A stretch of 64,000 nt of DNA, taken from positions 105,549 through 169,548 of the forward strand of contig NZ_NKQJ01000005.1 in the NCBI RefSeq assembly GCF_002312815.1, read 5' to 3'. Of this stretch, positions 9,359-18,395 are shown piece after piece. How positions within the stretch are numbered: the first letter of the stretch is position 1; the number at the start of each line of letters is the position of its first letter. This stretch comes from Agaribacterium haliotis (GTDB taxonomy: Bacteria; Pseudomonadota; Gammaproteobacteria; Pseudomonadales; Cellvibrionaceae). The translations under genes and the position numbers were made by a program. The notes beneath the pieces are model-generated. The model saw only the letters and a program-made list of their open reading frames with translations. It had not been told where the DNA came from and searched no databases.

Positions 9359-10045
9359 TTAGTCATCGCCACTAAATGCGCCGAGGATGTGCAGCAAGCT
9401 GGTGAACAAGTTGTAAATGTCCAGGTAAAGAGCGGTGGTGGCCATAATGTAGTTGGTTTCGCCGCCGTTCACGATACGACTGGTGTCGTACAAAATAAAG
9501 CCGGCCATCAGCAGCGCAACCATAACGCTGATCGCTAAAAATACGCCGGAAATCGCCACACCAAAAAGGCTTGCGATAAACGCGCCGAGCGAGGCGACAA
9601 TGGCAACAATCAGGCCGGCCATTAAAAAGCCACCCATAAAGCTGAAATCTTTACCGGTCGTTAATACATAACCGGAGAGGCCAAAAAAGACAATCGCGGT
9701 TAGGCCCAGAGACTGCATAATCAGCGCAGAGCCGTTGGAGTAGGCTGCAAGGTAATGGCCCAAGACCGGCCCAAGGCCTGCGCCCAGGCAGGTGGTGAAG
9801 GCAAAAACTACGGCAATGCCAGCGCTGGAGCGTGCGGTTCTTGGCAGTACAAACCAGATAAGGCCGAGCGCAATCAGGGAGAAGACCATGCCCATGCCGT
9901 GACCCACGCCAGCGGCTAAAGATACGCCGGCCGCGATGGCACTGGTCGCCAGCGTAAGCGCGAGTAGGGTGTAAGTGTTACGAAGTACTTTAGTAACCTC
10001 AACAGGGCGGGTGCTCGATTGAGAGTAACCAGTGACGTCTTGCAT
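9359..10045 (-). CDS. yccA: Bax inhibitor-1/YccA family membrane protein
   Basis: The protein is a seven-helix inner-membrane protein of the BI-1/YccA family. In E. coli YccA binds FtsH and slows degradation of SecY. The 228 residues begin with a short soluble stretch (MQDVTGYSQSST) and then alternate hydrophobic helices from about residue 25 to the end. The family C-terminal signature is present: the LYDTSRIVNGGETNYI segment and YLDIYNLFTSLLHILG. The start ATG 10045 has AGAGGA a few bases upstream. It is divergent from the GGDEF gene at 10289 and ended by a hairpin at 9299-9327. The role of FtsH modulator is inferred from the family. Confidence 0.9.
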   Translation of the reverse strand: MQDVTGYSQSSTRPVEVTKVLRNTYTLLALTLATSAIAAGVSLAAGVGHGMGMVFSLIALGLIWFVLPRTARSSAGIAVVFAFTTCLGAGLGPVLGHYLAAYSNGSALIMQSLGLTAIVFFGLSGYVLTTGKDFSFMGGFLMAGLIVAIVASLGAFIASLFGVAISGVFLAISVMVALLMAGFILYDTSRIVNGGETNYIMATTALYLDIYNLFTSLLHILGAFSGDD

Positions 10046-10288
10046 GGATAATTCCTCTAAGTTAGTCCTAGGTCAATGATACTCACTTAGCGGGCCTTTT
10101 CAATCGCTCTAGACCACGATCTTCGTGAGGTTAATATGCTTTATCGGCATTAGTGCGCATGAAAATGATAGCTAAAGGTTATTTGTTGTTGCAGCTTATT
10201 CGTATCCTGATATAACTAGGCGTGATATGATCGGTGGAATTGATGCGTAATTTACAAACAAATAAAAATAGTAGAACGGTTTTTGTCG

Positions 10289-11560
10289 ATGCCTCATAGC
10301 TCCGTTGTGGCTAGTTCCGTCGTGGCGGACAGCGAAAACCTTACGGATGAGGGCCTTGTAAGCAAGGCGAGAAATGATTTTGTAAGCGTATCACAGCTCA
10401 GTGCCATTCGAGTTGTGCTTCTGTATATCGGTGTTATTGCCGCTGTCCTTTACCAAAGTGTCGCTACAGCCCAGCTCGTGCTTTGGGTGTTTATCTGCGC
10501 CGTTAGTTATTTATTGCGCCTATTTGTCTTCAGTGTTTATCGCAAGGAGCCAGGTTCTGTCCAGGCTCTGCGCCGCTGGCAGAACTTGACCACCACGTTG
10601 GCTGCACTCTCGGGGCTTTGCTGGAGCAGCGCTCTGTTTTTGGTTTTTCCGGCAGACTCACCGAGCCATCAGCTTTTGTTGATCTTTTCGCTGGTCGTCA
10701 TCGCCGGCGCCACCGTTGTCACCCTAAGCGCCTATCGCTGGGCGGGTATCAGTTTTAGTTTTACTGCACTGCTGCCGGCAATTGCCAAGTTAAGCTTGTC
10801 TGACTCAGAGCTTCATCACCAGCTTGCCCTGTTACTGGCTTTGTTATTTGTGGTGCTGCTTGTTGCCGCGCATTATTTATGGACCTTTAGCGATCGAATT
10901 ATCAGTTTAAACGGTAAGAGTCAGCTGACAATTCGCCAGCTGCGCCAGGAAAATCGCGACTTGGCAAAATTAAATGCCGACCTCAACGATCATAAACGGG
11001 CTTTGCGGCGAGATAACGACAGTTTGCAAAAGCTTGCGGCCAGTGATGCTCTGACGGGCTTAAACAACCGGCGTGCCTGTGAAAATGAAGCGCAGATTAA
11101 ATGGCAGCGCTGTCGCGACAGCGGTGAAGCTATGTCGTTGATGCTGATTGATTTAGATTTTTTTCGTCAATACAACGAGGTTTATGGCAGTCAGGCCGGT
11201 GATAAAGCACTTGTGGCGGTATCTTCCGTGATTGCTGAGCTCGGCGCCGCTTATACGCAGCGCTTTTGTTGTTCGCGTTACAGCGGTGATCAATTTGTTG
11301 TGGTAATGCCCTATACCGACGCACTGCGATCTCGCGAGCTTGCCGGTGAGCTGCGCGACAGCATTCGCGCGCTAAGAATTCCGGCGACGGAGCTGTTGCA
11401 GGTTTCGCCTTGGTTAAGCGCAAGTATCGGCGTAGCAACAGCGACGCCAGAGGGTGATATTCGCGAACTTACAGCATTGTTTGCTCGTGCAGAAAAAGCA
11501 TTAAAGTCGGCCAAACGCGACGGGCGCAATAGCGCTCGCCACGTCTGTGAGCTCTACTGA
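10289..11560 (+). CDS. Membrane GGDEF-domain protein with degenerate active site
   Basis: The N-terminal part carries about six predicted membrane helices between residues 40 and 200 (for example LLYIGVIAAVLYQ and LALLLALLFVVLLVAAHYLW), followed by a coiled coil (LRQENRDLAKLNADLND) and a C-terminal GGDEF domain with DALTGLNNRR and LIDLDFFRQYN. The signature loop reads SGDQF instead of GGDEF: the first glycine is Ser and the glutamate is Gln. Active diguanylate cyclases make cyclic di-GMP; these changes make activity doubtful, so it could be a weak enzyme or a GTP- or partner-binding sensor. The start is ATG 10289; a TTG at 10283 is also in frame. No ligand-binding domain was recognised in the membrane part. 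Confidence 0.85.
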   Translation: MPHSSVVASSVVADSENLTDEGLVSKARNDFVSVSQLSAIRVVLLYIGVIAAVLYQSVATAQLVLWVFICAVSYLLRLFVFSVYRKEPGSVQALRRWQNLTTTLAALSGLCWSSALFLVFPADSPSHQLLLIFSLVVIAGATVVTLSAYRWAGISFSFTALLPAIAKLSLSDSELHHQLALLLALLFVVLLVAAHYLWTFSDRIISLNGKSQLTIRQLRQENRDLAKLNADLNDHKRALRRDNDSLQKLAASDALTGLNNRRACENEAQIKWQRCRDSGEAMSLMLIDLDFFRQYNEVYGSQAGDKALVAVSSVIAELGAAYTQRFCCSRYSGDQFVVVMPYTDALRSRELAGELRDSIRALRIPATELLQVSPWLSASIGVATATPEGDIRELTALFARAEKALKSAKRDGRNSARHVCELY

Positions 11561-11587
11561 GCCCAGCTCGTTTAGGTATGTAGAGAG

Positions 11588-13174
11588 CTAAAACTTCGGG
11601 ATTGCATTAATCAAACTCTGGGTATAACGGTGCTGCGGCTGTTTAAATACACTGTCGCAGTCTCCCTGTTCCACTATCTGGCCTTTATCCATCACAATAA
11701 CCCGATCGCACAGGCTGTGCACCACACTTAAATCGTGGGAAATAAATAGCATGGTCAGGCCTTTGCGCTCAGAGAGCTCGGCGAGCAAGCGCAGAATTTG
11801 AGCCTGAATGGTGACGTCGAGCGCCGACACAGGTTCGTCTGCAATCAGTAATTCCGGTTCACAGGCGAGGGCGCGGGCAATAGCGATACGCTGGCGCTGA
11901 CCGCCAGAAAATTCGTGCGGGTAGCGCCATATCACTTCTTTGCTCAGGCCAACTTCAACCATTAGTCCCTCTACTTTTTCTTGCAGCTGAGGCTTTTCAA
12001 CGATCTTGTGCAGCAGCAGCGGTTCTGCAAGGCAGTCGAAGATGGTCATTCTGGGGTTGAGTGAGGCGTAAGGGTCTTGAAATACAAGCTGCACTTTTTT
12101 GCGCTGAGCCAGTGTGTCAAAGCGGAGCTCTCGGCCGTTGTAGTTAATCGAGCCGCTGCTCGCATCCAGAAGGCCGGTGATGATATTGCTCAGGGTTGAT
12201 TTACCGGAGCCAGACTCGCCAACCAGGCCGAGGATTTCTCCGCGGTAAACGTTAAAGCAAATATTTTTGAGTACTTCCTGTTCGACTTTGCGCTTGCGCC
12301 AGAAGGGGCCTTCCGTGCGCTGATAAGACTTATACAGCGCTGCAACATCAAGCAATACGTCGCTGTTGTTGTGCTCGTTACTTTTAAGCGCTTTATCGGG
12401 GTCGGGAATGGCCTGCAACAGTTTTTTTGTGTAGTCGTGTTTGGGCTGGCTAAAAATCTCTTGCGCTGGACCGGTCTCAATGACGACGCCTTTTTCCATC
12501 ACGATAACTTTGTCGGCGACATCTTTAACGACGGCCAGGTCGTGGCTGATAAAAATAATCGCCAGATTGCGCTGCTGCTGCACTTGTTTTAGCAGTTCAA
12601 GGATTTGCGCCTGAATGGTCACATCCAGTGCTGTGGTTGGTTCATCGGCGATAAGAATTTCGGGCTCGGTTGCCAGTGCCATGGCAATCATTACTCGCTG
12701 GCGCATGCCACCTGAGAACTCGTGCGGGAAATCGCGAAAGCGCGCCTCGGGGTTTTTTATTCCAACTTCTTCAAGGGCTGCAATTGCGCGCACTTTGGCT
12801 TGGTTTTTATCGATATCTTGGTGTAGGCAAATTGCCTCACGTATTTGCTCACCGATACGCATAAACGGGTTTAGCGAAGTCATCGGATCTTGAAAGATCA
12901 TCGATATGCGTCCGCCGCGTATTTTTCGCAGCTCTTTGTTATTTAGTTGCAGCAGTTTTTTGCCGTTAAAGTCGACCGATTTGGCCTGGATTTCCCCTGG
13001 CGGGCAGGGCACCAAGCCGAGCATTGAATAGCAACTGACACTTTTTCCCGAGCCGCTTTCGCCGACAATACCAAGTGTTTCGCCAGCATCAATGGTGAAG
13101 CTTAGGTCTTCAACGGCGGTGCTGCTGCCGTTACGTGTGTGAAATTTTACTGAAAGGGATTCGACGTCGAGCAT
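11588..13174 (-). CDS. Oligopeptide ABC transporter, fused double ATP-binding protein (OppDF/YejF type)
   Basis: This is one 528-residue chain with two complete ABC ATPase domains, which powers the importer encoded upstream. Each half has a Walker A GESGSGKS; the signature motifs are SGGMRQR in the first half and SGGQRQR in the second. Both halves have a Walker B followed by DEPTTALD or DEPVSALD. OppD and OppF are separate proteins in classic systems; the fusion is seen in YejF-like transporters. The gene is last in a five-gene leftward operon, starting two bases after the stop of the second permease gene. Confidence 0.93.
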   Translation of the reverse strand: MLDVESLSVKFHTRNGSSTAVEDLSFTIDAGETLGIVGESGSGKSVSCYSMLGLVPCPPGEIQAKSVDFNGKKLLQLNNKELRKIRGGRISMIFQDPMTSLNPFMRIGEQIREAICLHQDIDKNQAKVRAIAALEEVGIKNPEARFRDFPHEFSGGMRQRVMIAMALATEPEILIADEPTTALDVTIQAQILELLKQVQQQRNLAIIFISHDLAVVKDVADKVIVMEKGVVIETGPAQEIFSQPKHDYTKKLLQAIPDPDKALKSNEHNNSDVLLDVAALYKSYQRTEGPFWRKRKVEQEVLKNICFNVYRGEILGLVGESGSGKSTLSNIITGLLDASSGSINYNGRELRFDTLAQRKKVQLVFQDPYASLNPRMTIFDCLAEPLLLHKIVEKPQLQEKVEGLMVEVGLSKEVIWRYPHEFSGGQRQRIAIARALACEPELLIADEPVSALDVTIQAQILRLLAELSERKGLTMLFISHDLSVVHSLCDRVIVMDKGQIVEQGDCDSVFKQPQHRYTQSLINAIPKF

Positions 13175-13176
13175 AA

Positions 13177-14046
13177 TTAATCTTTGGATGCCTTGGGGTC
13201 CAGTGCGTCGCGCAGACCGTCACCGAGAAAATTAAGTGAAAAAAGCGTGAGCGAAAGAATTAGGCCGGGAAAGATCAGCAGCCACGGGTACTCTTCCATG
13301 GTTTCAACGCCGTAACTAATTAGCGAGCCCCACGAACTTTGCGGCGGTTGTATGCCGAGCCCTAAAAAGCTTAAAAAGGATTCGAGCAAAATAACGCTGG
13401 GTATCGTCAGGGTTGTGTAGACGATAATTGGGCCGAGCGCGTTTGGAATCAGGTAGCGGCTAATAATACGCCACGGCGGCAGGCCGATTGCGCGCGCAGC
13501 GGTAACGTATTCTTGGGACTTGATGCTCAGCACCTGGCCGCGAATGATGCGCGCCATGGTTAACCATTCAACCGCGCCGATGGCCAAAAATAACAGCAGC
13601 ATACTGCGGCCAAACACGACGGTTAGCAAAATAATAAAAATCGAAAAGGGCAGCGCGTAGAGTACGTCAACTATGCGCATCATAATTGAGTCGACACGGC
13701 CGCCAGCAAAGCCCGCAATGGTGCCCCAGAGCACACCAATCAATAGTGCAACGCTGGTGGCGATCACGCCTACCATCAGAGAGATTCGACTGCCGTACAT
13801 AATACGGGTGAGCTGGTCGCGACCGAGCACATCCGTACCCAGCCAGTGCTCGGCAGACGGTGGCGTCGCGCCTAAGTAGAGATCCTGAGTTTCGTAGGAA
13901 TAGGGCGCTATCCACGGCGTTAGAATGCTGATAATCGTCAGCACTAATAAAAACGCCGCGCCGGCCATTGCTAGTTTGTTTTTCTTAAGCCTGCGCAGGG
14001 CATCTGAAAACAATGAGTTGCCTTGAATCTTTATATCGGTGCTCAC
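13177..14046 (-). CDS. Oligopeptide ABC transporter permease (OppC type)
   Basis: This is an inner-membrane permease of the dipeptide/oligopeptide class. The 289 residues include an N-terminal helix (MAGAAFLLVLTIISILTPWIA) of the OppC-specific N domain, the GTDVLGRDQLTRIMYGSRIS motif typical of DppC/OppC, and further helices ending with the ATPase-contact loop (EYVTAARAIGLPPWRII). The ATG overlaps the stop of the oppB-type gene by four bases (14043-14046), which implies translational coupling. It acts with the preceding permease and the fused ATPase. Confidence 0.93.
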   Translation of the reverse strand: MSTDIKIQGNSLFSDALRRLKKNKLAMAGAAFLLVLTIISILTPWIAPYSYETQDLYLGATPPSAEHWLGTDVLGRDQLTRIMYGSRISLMVGVIATSVALLIGVLWGTIAGFAGGRVDSIMMRIVDVLYALPFSIFIILLTVVFGRSMLLLFLAIGAVEWLTMARIIRGQVLSIKSQEYVTAARAIGLPPWRIISRYLIPNALGPIIVYTTLTIPSVILLESFLSFLGLGIQPPQSSWGSLISYGVETMEEYPWLLIFPGLILSLTLFSLNFLGDGLRDALDPKASKD

Positions 14047-14975
14047 TGGTTGAACACCTCGCTGCGAAGTTTAGGGTTGAGCCAAACCAAAAGTATGTCC
14101 GTGATTAAATTAAACAAAATAATTAAAAATGCGAAAAAGATGGTGGTACCGAGGATCATCGTATAGTCGCGGTTGAATGCGGCTTGCAGAAAAAAGCGCC
14201 CGATACCTGGAATTTGATAAATAGTTTCAACCACAAAGGAGCCGGATAGAAGGCCAGCCGCCGCGGGGCCTAAAAACGCGATAACCGGGGTAAGGCCGCC
14301 GCGCAGGCCGTGTTTAATTACCACCTGCCATTCGGGCAAACCTTTGGCTCGTGCGGTGCGAATATAGTCCTGATTCAGTACTTCGAGCATGCCGCCGCGA
14401 GAAAGCCGGGCCAGATATGCCGCGTATGCTGCACCCAAAGTAAGTGCCGGCAGAATTTTATCGCCAGGACTGTAGCCCCAGCCCGAAACAGGCAGCCAGC
14501 CTAAATAAATACCAAATATTAGAACCAGTAGCGGGCCAAGCACAAAGCTCGGTACACAAATACCGATCATTGCTGTGCTCATTGCGCTGTAGTCCCGCCA
14601 GCTATTAGGTCTTAAGGCGGCAAAAACCCCAGCGCTACAGCCTAATATCATCGCAAAAATAAGTGCGTAAAGGCCGAGCTCAATCGTTACCGGGGCGCCG
14701 GTGCTGATTATTTCAGTGACACTTCGGTTGGGGTATTTAAACGACGGGCCAAAATCCCCCTGTAACAAGTTGCCAACGTATGAAAAAAACTGCTCGTGCA
14801 CGGGCAGGTCGAGGTTGTAGCGTTTGTTTAGGTTTTCCAAAACCTGTGGCGGCACACTTCGCTCTTCATCGAATGGCCCGCCCGGGGCAATTCGCACAAG
14901 AATAAAAGTGATAAGCACCACAAGAAAGAGCACTGGTATGGCGGCCAGTACTCGTTTAACTATGTAGCTCAGCAT
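14043..14975 (-). CDS. Oligopeptide ABC transporter permease (OppB type)
   Basis: This is the first permease of the importer, 310 residues, with the N-terminal family pattern MLSYIVKRVLAAIPVLFLVV, a periplasmic segment (PGGPFDEER, LNKRYNLDLPVHEQF) and the cytoplasmic loop DYIRTARAKGLPEWQVV that contacts the ATPase. The start codon shares one base with the stop of the upstream binding-protein gene (TAATG at 14975), another sign of tight coupling in this operon. Confidence 0.93.
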   Translation of the reverse strand: MLSYIVKRVLAAIPVLFLVVLITFILVRIAPGGPFDEERSVPPQVLENLNKRYNLDLPVHEQFFSYVGNLLQGDFGPSFKYPNRSVTEIISTGAPVTIELGLYALIFAMILGCSAGVFAALRPNSWRDYSAMSTAMIGICVPSFVLGPLLVLIFGIYLGWLPVSGWGYSPGDKILPALTLGAAYAAYLARLSRGGMLEVLNQDYIRTARAKGLPEWQVVIKHGLRGGLTPVIAFLGPAAAGLLSGSFVVETIYQIPGIGRFFLQAAFNRDYTMILGTTIFFAFLIILFNLITDILLVWLNPKLRSEVFNQ

Positions 14976-16600
14976 TAGGGGGTCGCTTCCAGATAAACGT
15001 TATTGTAGGGGTGGTAGTGCATAACGTTGCCGTGCCAGCCGTGTACGGCCGGCGACACCAGGTTGACGTCGGAATAGTTGTACACTGGCAAAACCGGCAT
15101 TTCATCGGCAAGGATCTTATTGGCCTGTTCAAACAGCTTAAAACGCTGCTGGCTATCCGTGGTTTTCTTCAGTTCGGCAATGATGCTGTCGTAAATGTCG
15201 CTTTTCCAGCCGGTGTGATTTTGGCCTGAATCGGAAGCGAGGATTTCAATAAAGTTGCTGGCGTCGAGATAATCGGCAATCCAGCCGGCGCGACCGATAT
15301 CGTGTTCGAGGTTTTTGCGGCTATTTAAATAAACTTTCCACTCCTGATTGAGAAGCTGAACTTGCACGCCGAGATTGGTGTTTAGCATTTGCTGAATGGC
15401 CAGCGCCACTTTGCGGTGGTTGTCATTGGTGTTGTACAGCAATTCGACCGGTGGGAAACCTTTGCCATCCGGGTAGCCCGCTTCAGCCATCAGGGCGCGC
15501 GCCTGTTTAATATCGTAGTTGTAGTATTGCTTCGGTTGATAGCCACCGGGGTCGGTTGGGATAAATGACCACGCTGCCGTTTCGCCGCCTTTGGTAACGC
15601 GCTCGACAATTAATTTGCGGTCGATGGCCATGGCAAAGGCCTTGCGCACGCGCACGTCATTAAACGGCGCTTTGGTTAAATTAAACTCGTAATAATACGA
15701 TGCGTAAACCGGGTCAATGCGCAGGGCTTCAGGCTGGTTCTCGCGGTACCAGGCGATTTTTTCGATGGCCAGTTGCGGCGTGTAGGTAACGTGAACTTTG
15801 CCGCTGCGAAAGGCGCGCTCTTCGGCTTGTTTATCGGTAATGGGGTAAAAGTGTACGGCGTTCAGTTTTACGTTGTCGGCGTTCCAGTAGTGCGGGTTTT
15901 TTTCGGTGACGATGACATCGTTGATGGCCCACTTTTTAAGGCTGAAAGGCCCGTTGCCAACCCAGTTTTCCGGCAGGGTCCATTTGCTAATAGCCTGGTC
16001 GATGTCGCCGTGCTTAAGAATGGTTGCGGGGTGCACCGCAAAAAAACTGTAGTGATCAAGCAGCTGTAAAAAGAAATTACAGGGCTCGTTTAAGGTAATG
16101 ACCAAGGTTTTATCATCCACCGCCTTGATGCCAACCTCGTCAAAGTTGTTATTTTTTTGTTTGTGGAAAGCTTCGGCACCTTTGACATAGTATTTTAAGT
16201 AGGCCCACTCACTGCCGAACTTAGGTAATAGAGAGCGTTTCCAAGACCAGACGTAGTCGCTGGCTTTGATCGCATCGCCATTTGACCAGCGCGCGTTATC
16301 GCGTATGCGAAACGTGTAGATTCGGCCGTCATCACTGATTTCCCAGCTTTCGGCAACCGCCGGCTCGATGCTTAAATCTTTTGAGTTTTTACTAACCAAG
16401 CCTTCATAAAGCGCGAGATGAATGCTGTGCTCGGGGGATCCTGTCGACAGCTGAGGGTCGAGCTCGCGCGGCTCGTCACCGTTGGCGATTAAAAGGGTCT
16501 GGGTGTTGATGCCTTGCTCTGCCGGAGTGAGTTTGTCACTGCTGCAAGCACTTAACATAAGCATAAGGAGTGCGAGGCCCGCACATATAAGTTTCTGCAT
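14975..16600 (-). CDS. Oligopeptide-binding lipoprotein (SBP family 5), second of a tandem pair
   Basis: The 541-residue extracytoplasmic binding protein belongs to the OppA/DppA class. A lipoprotein signal is clear: a hydrophobic stretch and the lipobox LSAC at about residues 16-19. The mature part has the family features GDEPRELDPQLSTGSPEHS, ARWSNGDAIKASDYVWSWKR and VRKAFAMAIDRKLIVERVTKGGE. It starts two bases after the end of the paralogous gene and precedes the permeases. The pair share organisation and many motifs, so they look like a duplication within the operon. The ligand cannot be read from the sequence; peptides, including recycled cell-wall peptides, are likely. Confidence 0.92.
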   Translation of the reverse strand: MQKLICAGLALLMLMLSACSSDKLTPAEQGINTQTLLIANGDEPRELDPQLSTGSPEHSIHLALYEGLVSKNSKDLSIEPAVAESWEISDDGRIYTFRIRDNARWSNGDAIKASDYVWSWKRSLLPKFGSEWAYLKYYVKGAEAFHKQKNNNFDEVGIKAVDDKTLVITLNEPCNFFLQLLDHYSFFAVHPATILKHGDIDQAISKWTLPENWVGNGPFSLKKWAINDVIVTEKNPHYWNADNVKLNAVHFYPITDKQAEERAFRSGKVHVTYTPQLAIEKIAWYRENQPEALRIDPVYASYYYEFNLTKAPFNDVRVRKAFAMAIDRKLIVERVTKGGETAAWSFIPTDPGGYQPKQYYNYDIKQARALMAEAGYPDGKGFPPVELLYNTNDNHRKVALAIQQMLNTNLGVQVQLLNQEWKVYLNSRKNLEHDIGRAGWIADYLDASNFIEILASDSGQNHTGWKSDIYDSIIAELKKTTDSQQRFKLFEQANKILADEMPVLPVYNYSDVNLVSPAVHGWHGNVMHYHPYNNVYLEATP

Positions 16601-16602
16601 GA

Positions 16603-18240
16603 TTAAGGTTCCAGGTAAACGCCTTTGAGTTCGAGCTGCTTAAGGGGGTTAAATGTTAGCTTCTTGAGTTTGGGTGAAACGAGGTACTGATCAGAGTAGT
16701 AATAAAGAGGAATGAGGGGCATTTCATCGAGCAGCATCGATTCGGCTTGCGCGAGTAGCTCAAGGCGGCGCTCGTTGTCCTGGCTTTCTTTTGCGAGTTC
16801 CAGCAAGGCGTCGTAGTCACCGTTGTCAAAGTCGGCGTAGTTCATTGCATGCGGCGAGGCGAAGCTCGCCAAAAAATCCAAAGGGTCGGCCAGATCACTG
16901 GCGCTACCGGAGCGAGAGATCTGAAAATGATGCTGCCGTTTATTGTTTAAAAACACTTTCCATTCCTGATTTTCGAGTTCAACACTTATGCCTAGCTGTT
17001 CGCGCCACATTTGTTGTATGGCCAGCGCAATTAACCGATGTGTCTCGGAGCTGTTGTAGATTAGCGTTAATGTTGGAAAGCCTTTACCTTCCGGATAACC
17101 GGCTTGAGCCAACAAAACTCGAGCTTTTTCTAGGTTGTACTCTGGAGTGACGAGCCTGAAGCTATATCCCTCAATAGTTGGATTCAAACTTAGTGCAATT
17201 TTTTCGCCGCCTTTGGTGATTTTTTCAACAATGGCTTGGCGGTCGATAGCAAATGCCAGTGCCTTGCGCACTAATTTGGAGTCGAGCGGTGCGGCTTTCG
17301 TATTTAAATCGTAATAGTAGGTCGCGAAGGTGCTTTGTTGCCGCAGCGGGCTTGCCGGCATTTTTTTATAGCTGGCAATTTTATCGCGTGGAATGCTGCC
17401 TGAGAAAACCAACTGCAGTTTGCCGGATCGAAATGCGCGCTCTTCAGCTACTTCGGACTCAATTGGTAAAAAGACCAGTTGTTGAATCTTGTACGCATCG
17501 CGAGCCCAATAGTGCGGGTTGAGCACCGCGCGTAGGCTGTGATTTAGCTGCCATTTTTTTAGAGCGTAGGGGCCGTTGCTGACAAATGAAGTTTTGTGAG
17601 ACCAGGGGTTGGCGGGGTCAAAGAACGCGCCGTATTTTTCAATGCTGGCTCGATGCAACGGCGCAGTCGTGGCGGCGCTTAGGCGACGCAGAAATAGCGG
17701 ATCGGCTTGTTTGAGCCTAAATTCCAGGGTTCTATCGTCTATCGCGCGCACGCCCAAACTGTCGACGTCGCTACTTTGGCCACTGTGCCAATCTTCGGCG
17801 CCGACGATGGTGTAAAAGTCGCTCGCGTAATACCAGGCAAGTTGCGGGTGCAAGGCGCGCTGCCAGCTGTTGACAAAGTCTTGTGCGGTCACCGCTTCGC
17901 CGTTAGACCAGCGGGCATTAGCTCTTAAATAAAATACGTAACGCTTGCCGTTGTCGTCAACTTGCCAGCGCTCGGCGGCGGCGGGCACGATTTCAAGACT
18001 TTTGCCATCGAGCTGAACCAAGGGCTCAAACAGCTGCGATAAAATCGTTCGCGCGGGCATGCCGCTGATCTGGTGAGGGTCGAGCGAGACAGGGCTGGTA
18101 CCGACCGACAGCGTCAAGGTGTTTGCATCATTCCCGGTGGCGGAATCTGGTGGGTTACAGGCGATAAGTGAAATGCACAGAATGATAGTTGTGATCAATC
18201 CCGCCCGTCTTAAGGCAGTTGTTAAACGTCGTTTATTCAC
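16603..18240 (-). CDS. Oligopeptide-binding lipoprotein (SBP family 5), first of a tandem pair
   Basis: This is the first gene of the transporter operon. It encodes 545 residues with an N-terminal membrane segment and a lipobox (SLIAC, followed by NPPDS), so the protein is membrane-anchored. The mature part matches the OppA class: SPVSLDPHQISGMPAR, ARWSNGEAVTAQDFVNSWQRALH and VRKALAFAIDRQAIVEKITKGGE. The frame opens with GTG at 18240 and no strong ribosome-binding site is visible. It differs from the downstream paralogue throughout, which suggests distinct ligand ranges served by one translocator. Confidence 0.92.
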   Translation of the reverse strand: MNKRRLTTALRRAGLITTIILCISLIACNPPDSATGNDANTLTLSVGTSPVSLDPHQISGMPARTILSQLFEPLVQLDGKSLEIVPAAAERWQVDDNGKRYVFYLRANARWSNGEAVTAQDFVNSWQRALHPQLAWYYASDFYTIVGAEDWHSGQSSDVDSLGVRAIDDRTLEFRLKQADPLFLRRLSAATTAPLHRASIEKYGAFFDPANPWSHKTSFVSNGPYALKKWQLNHSLRAVLNPHYWARDAYKIQQLVFLPIESEVAEERAFRSGKLQLVFSGSIPRDKIASYKKMPASPLRQQSTFATYYYDLNTKAAPLDSKLVRKALAFAIDRQAIVEKITKGGEKIALSLNPTIEGYSFRLVTPEYNLEKARVLLAQAGYPEGKGFPTLTLIYNSSETHRLIALAIQQMWREQLGISVELENQEWKVFLNNKRQHHFQISRSGSASDLADPLDFLASFASPHAMNYADFDNGDYDALLELAKESQDNERRLELLAQAESMLLDEMPLIPLYYYSDQYLVSPKLKKLTFNPLKQLELKGVYLEP

Positions 18241-18395
18241 CGCTTGTTGCCAACCTTGCTTGTTGTTTGCTTGCTCTTCTAATCCGGCCTTGGGCTAGAC
18301 TTGCTATAGCAGGAAGCTACCTGCGCGATGGCAAAGCGTCAAGCCGGCCGGCGCAAAAGCTTACCTCCGTTAGATAGTGCAAAGCGGCCAGATCT

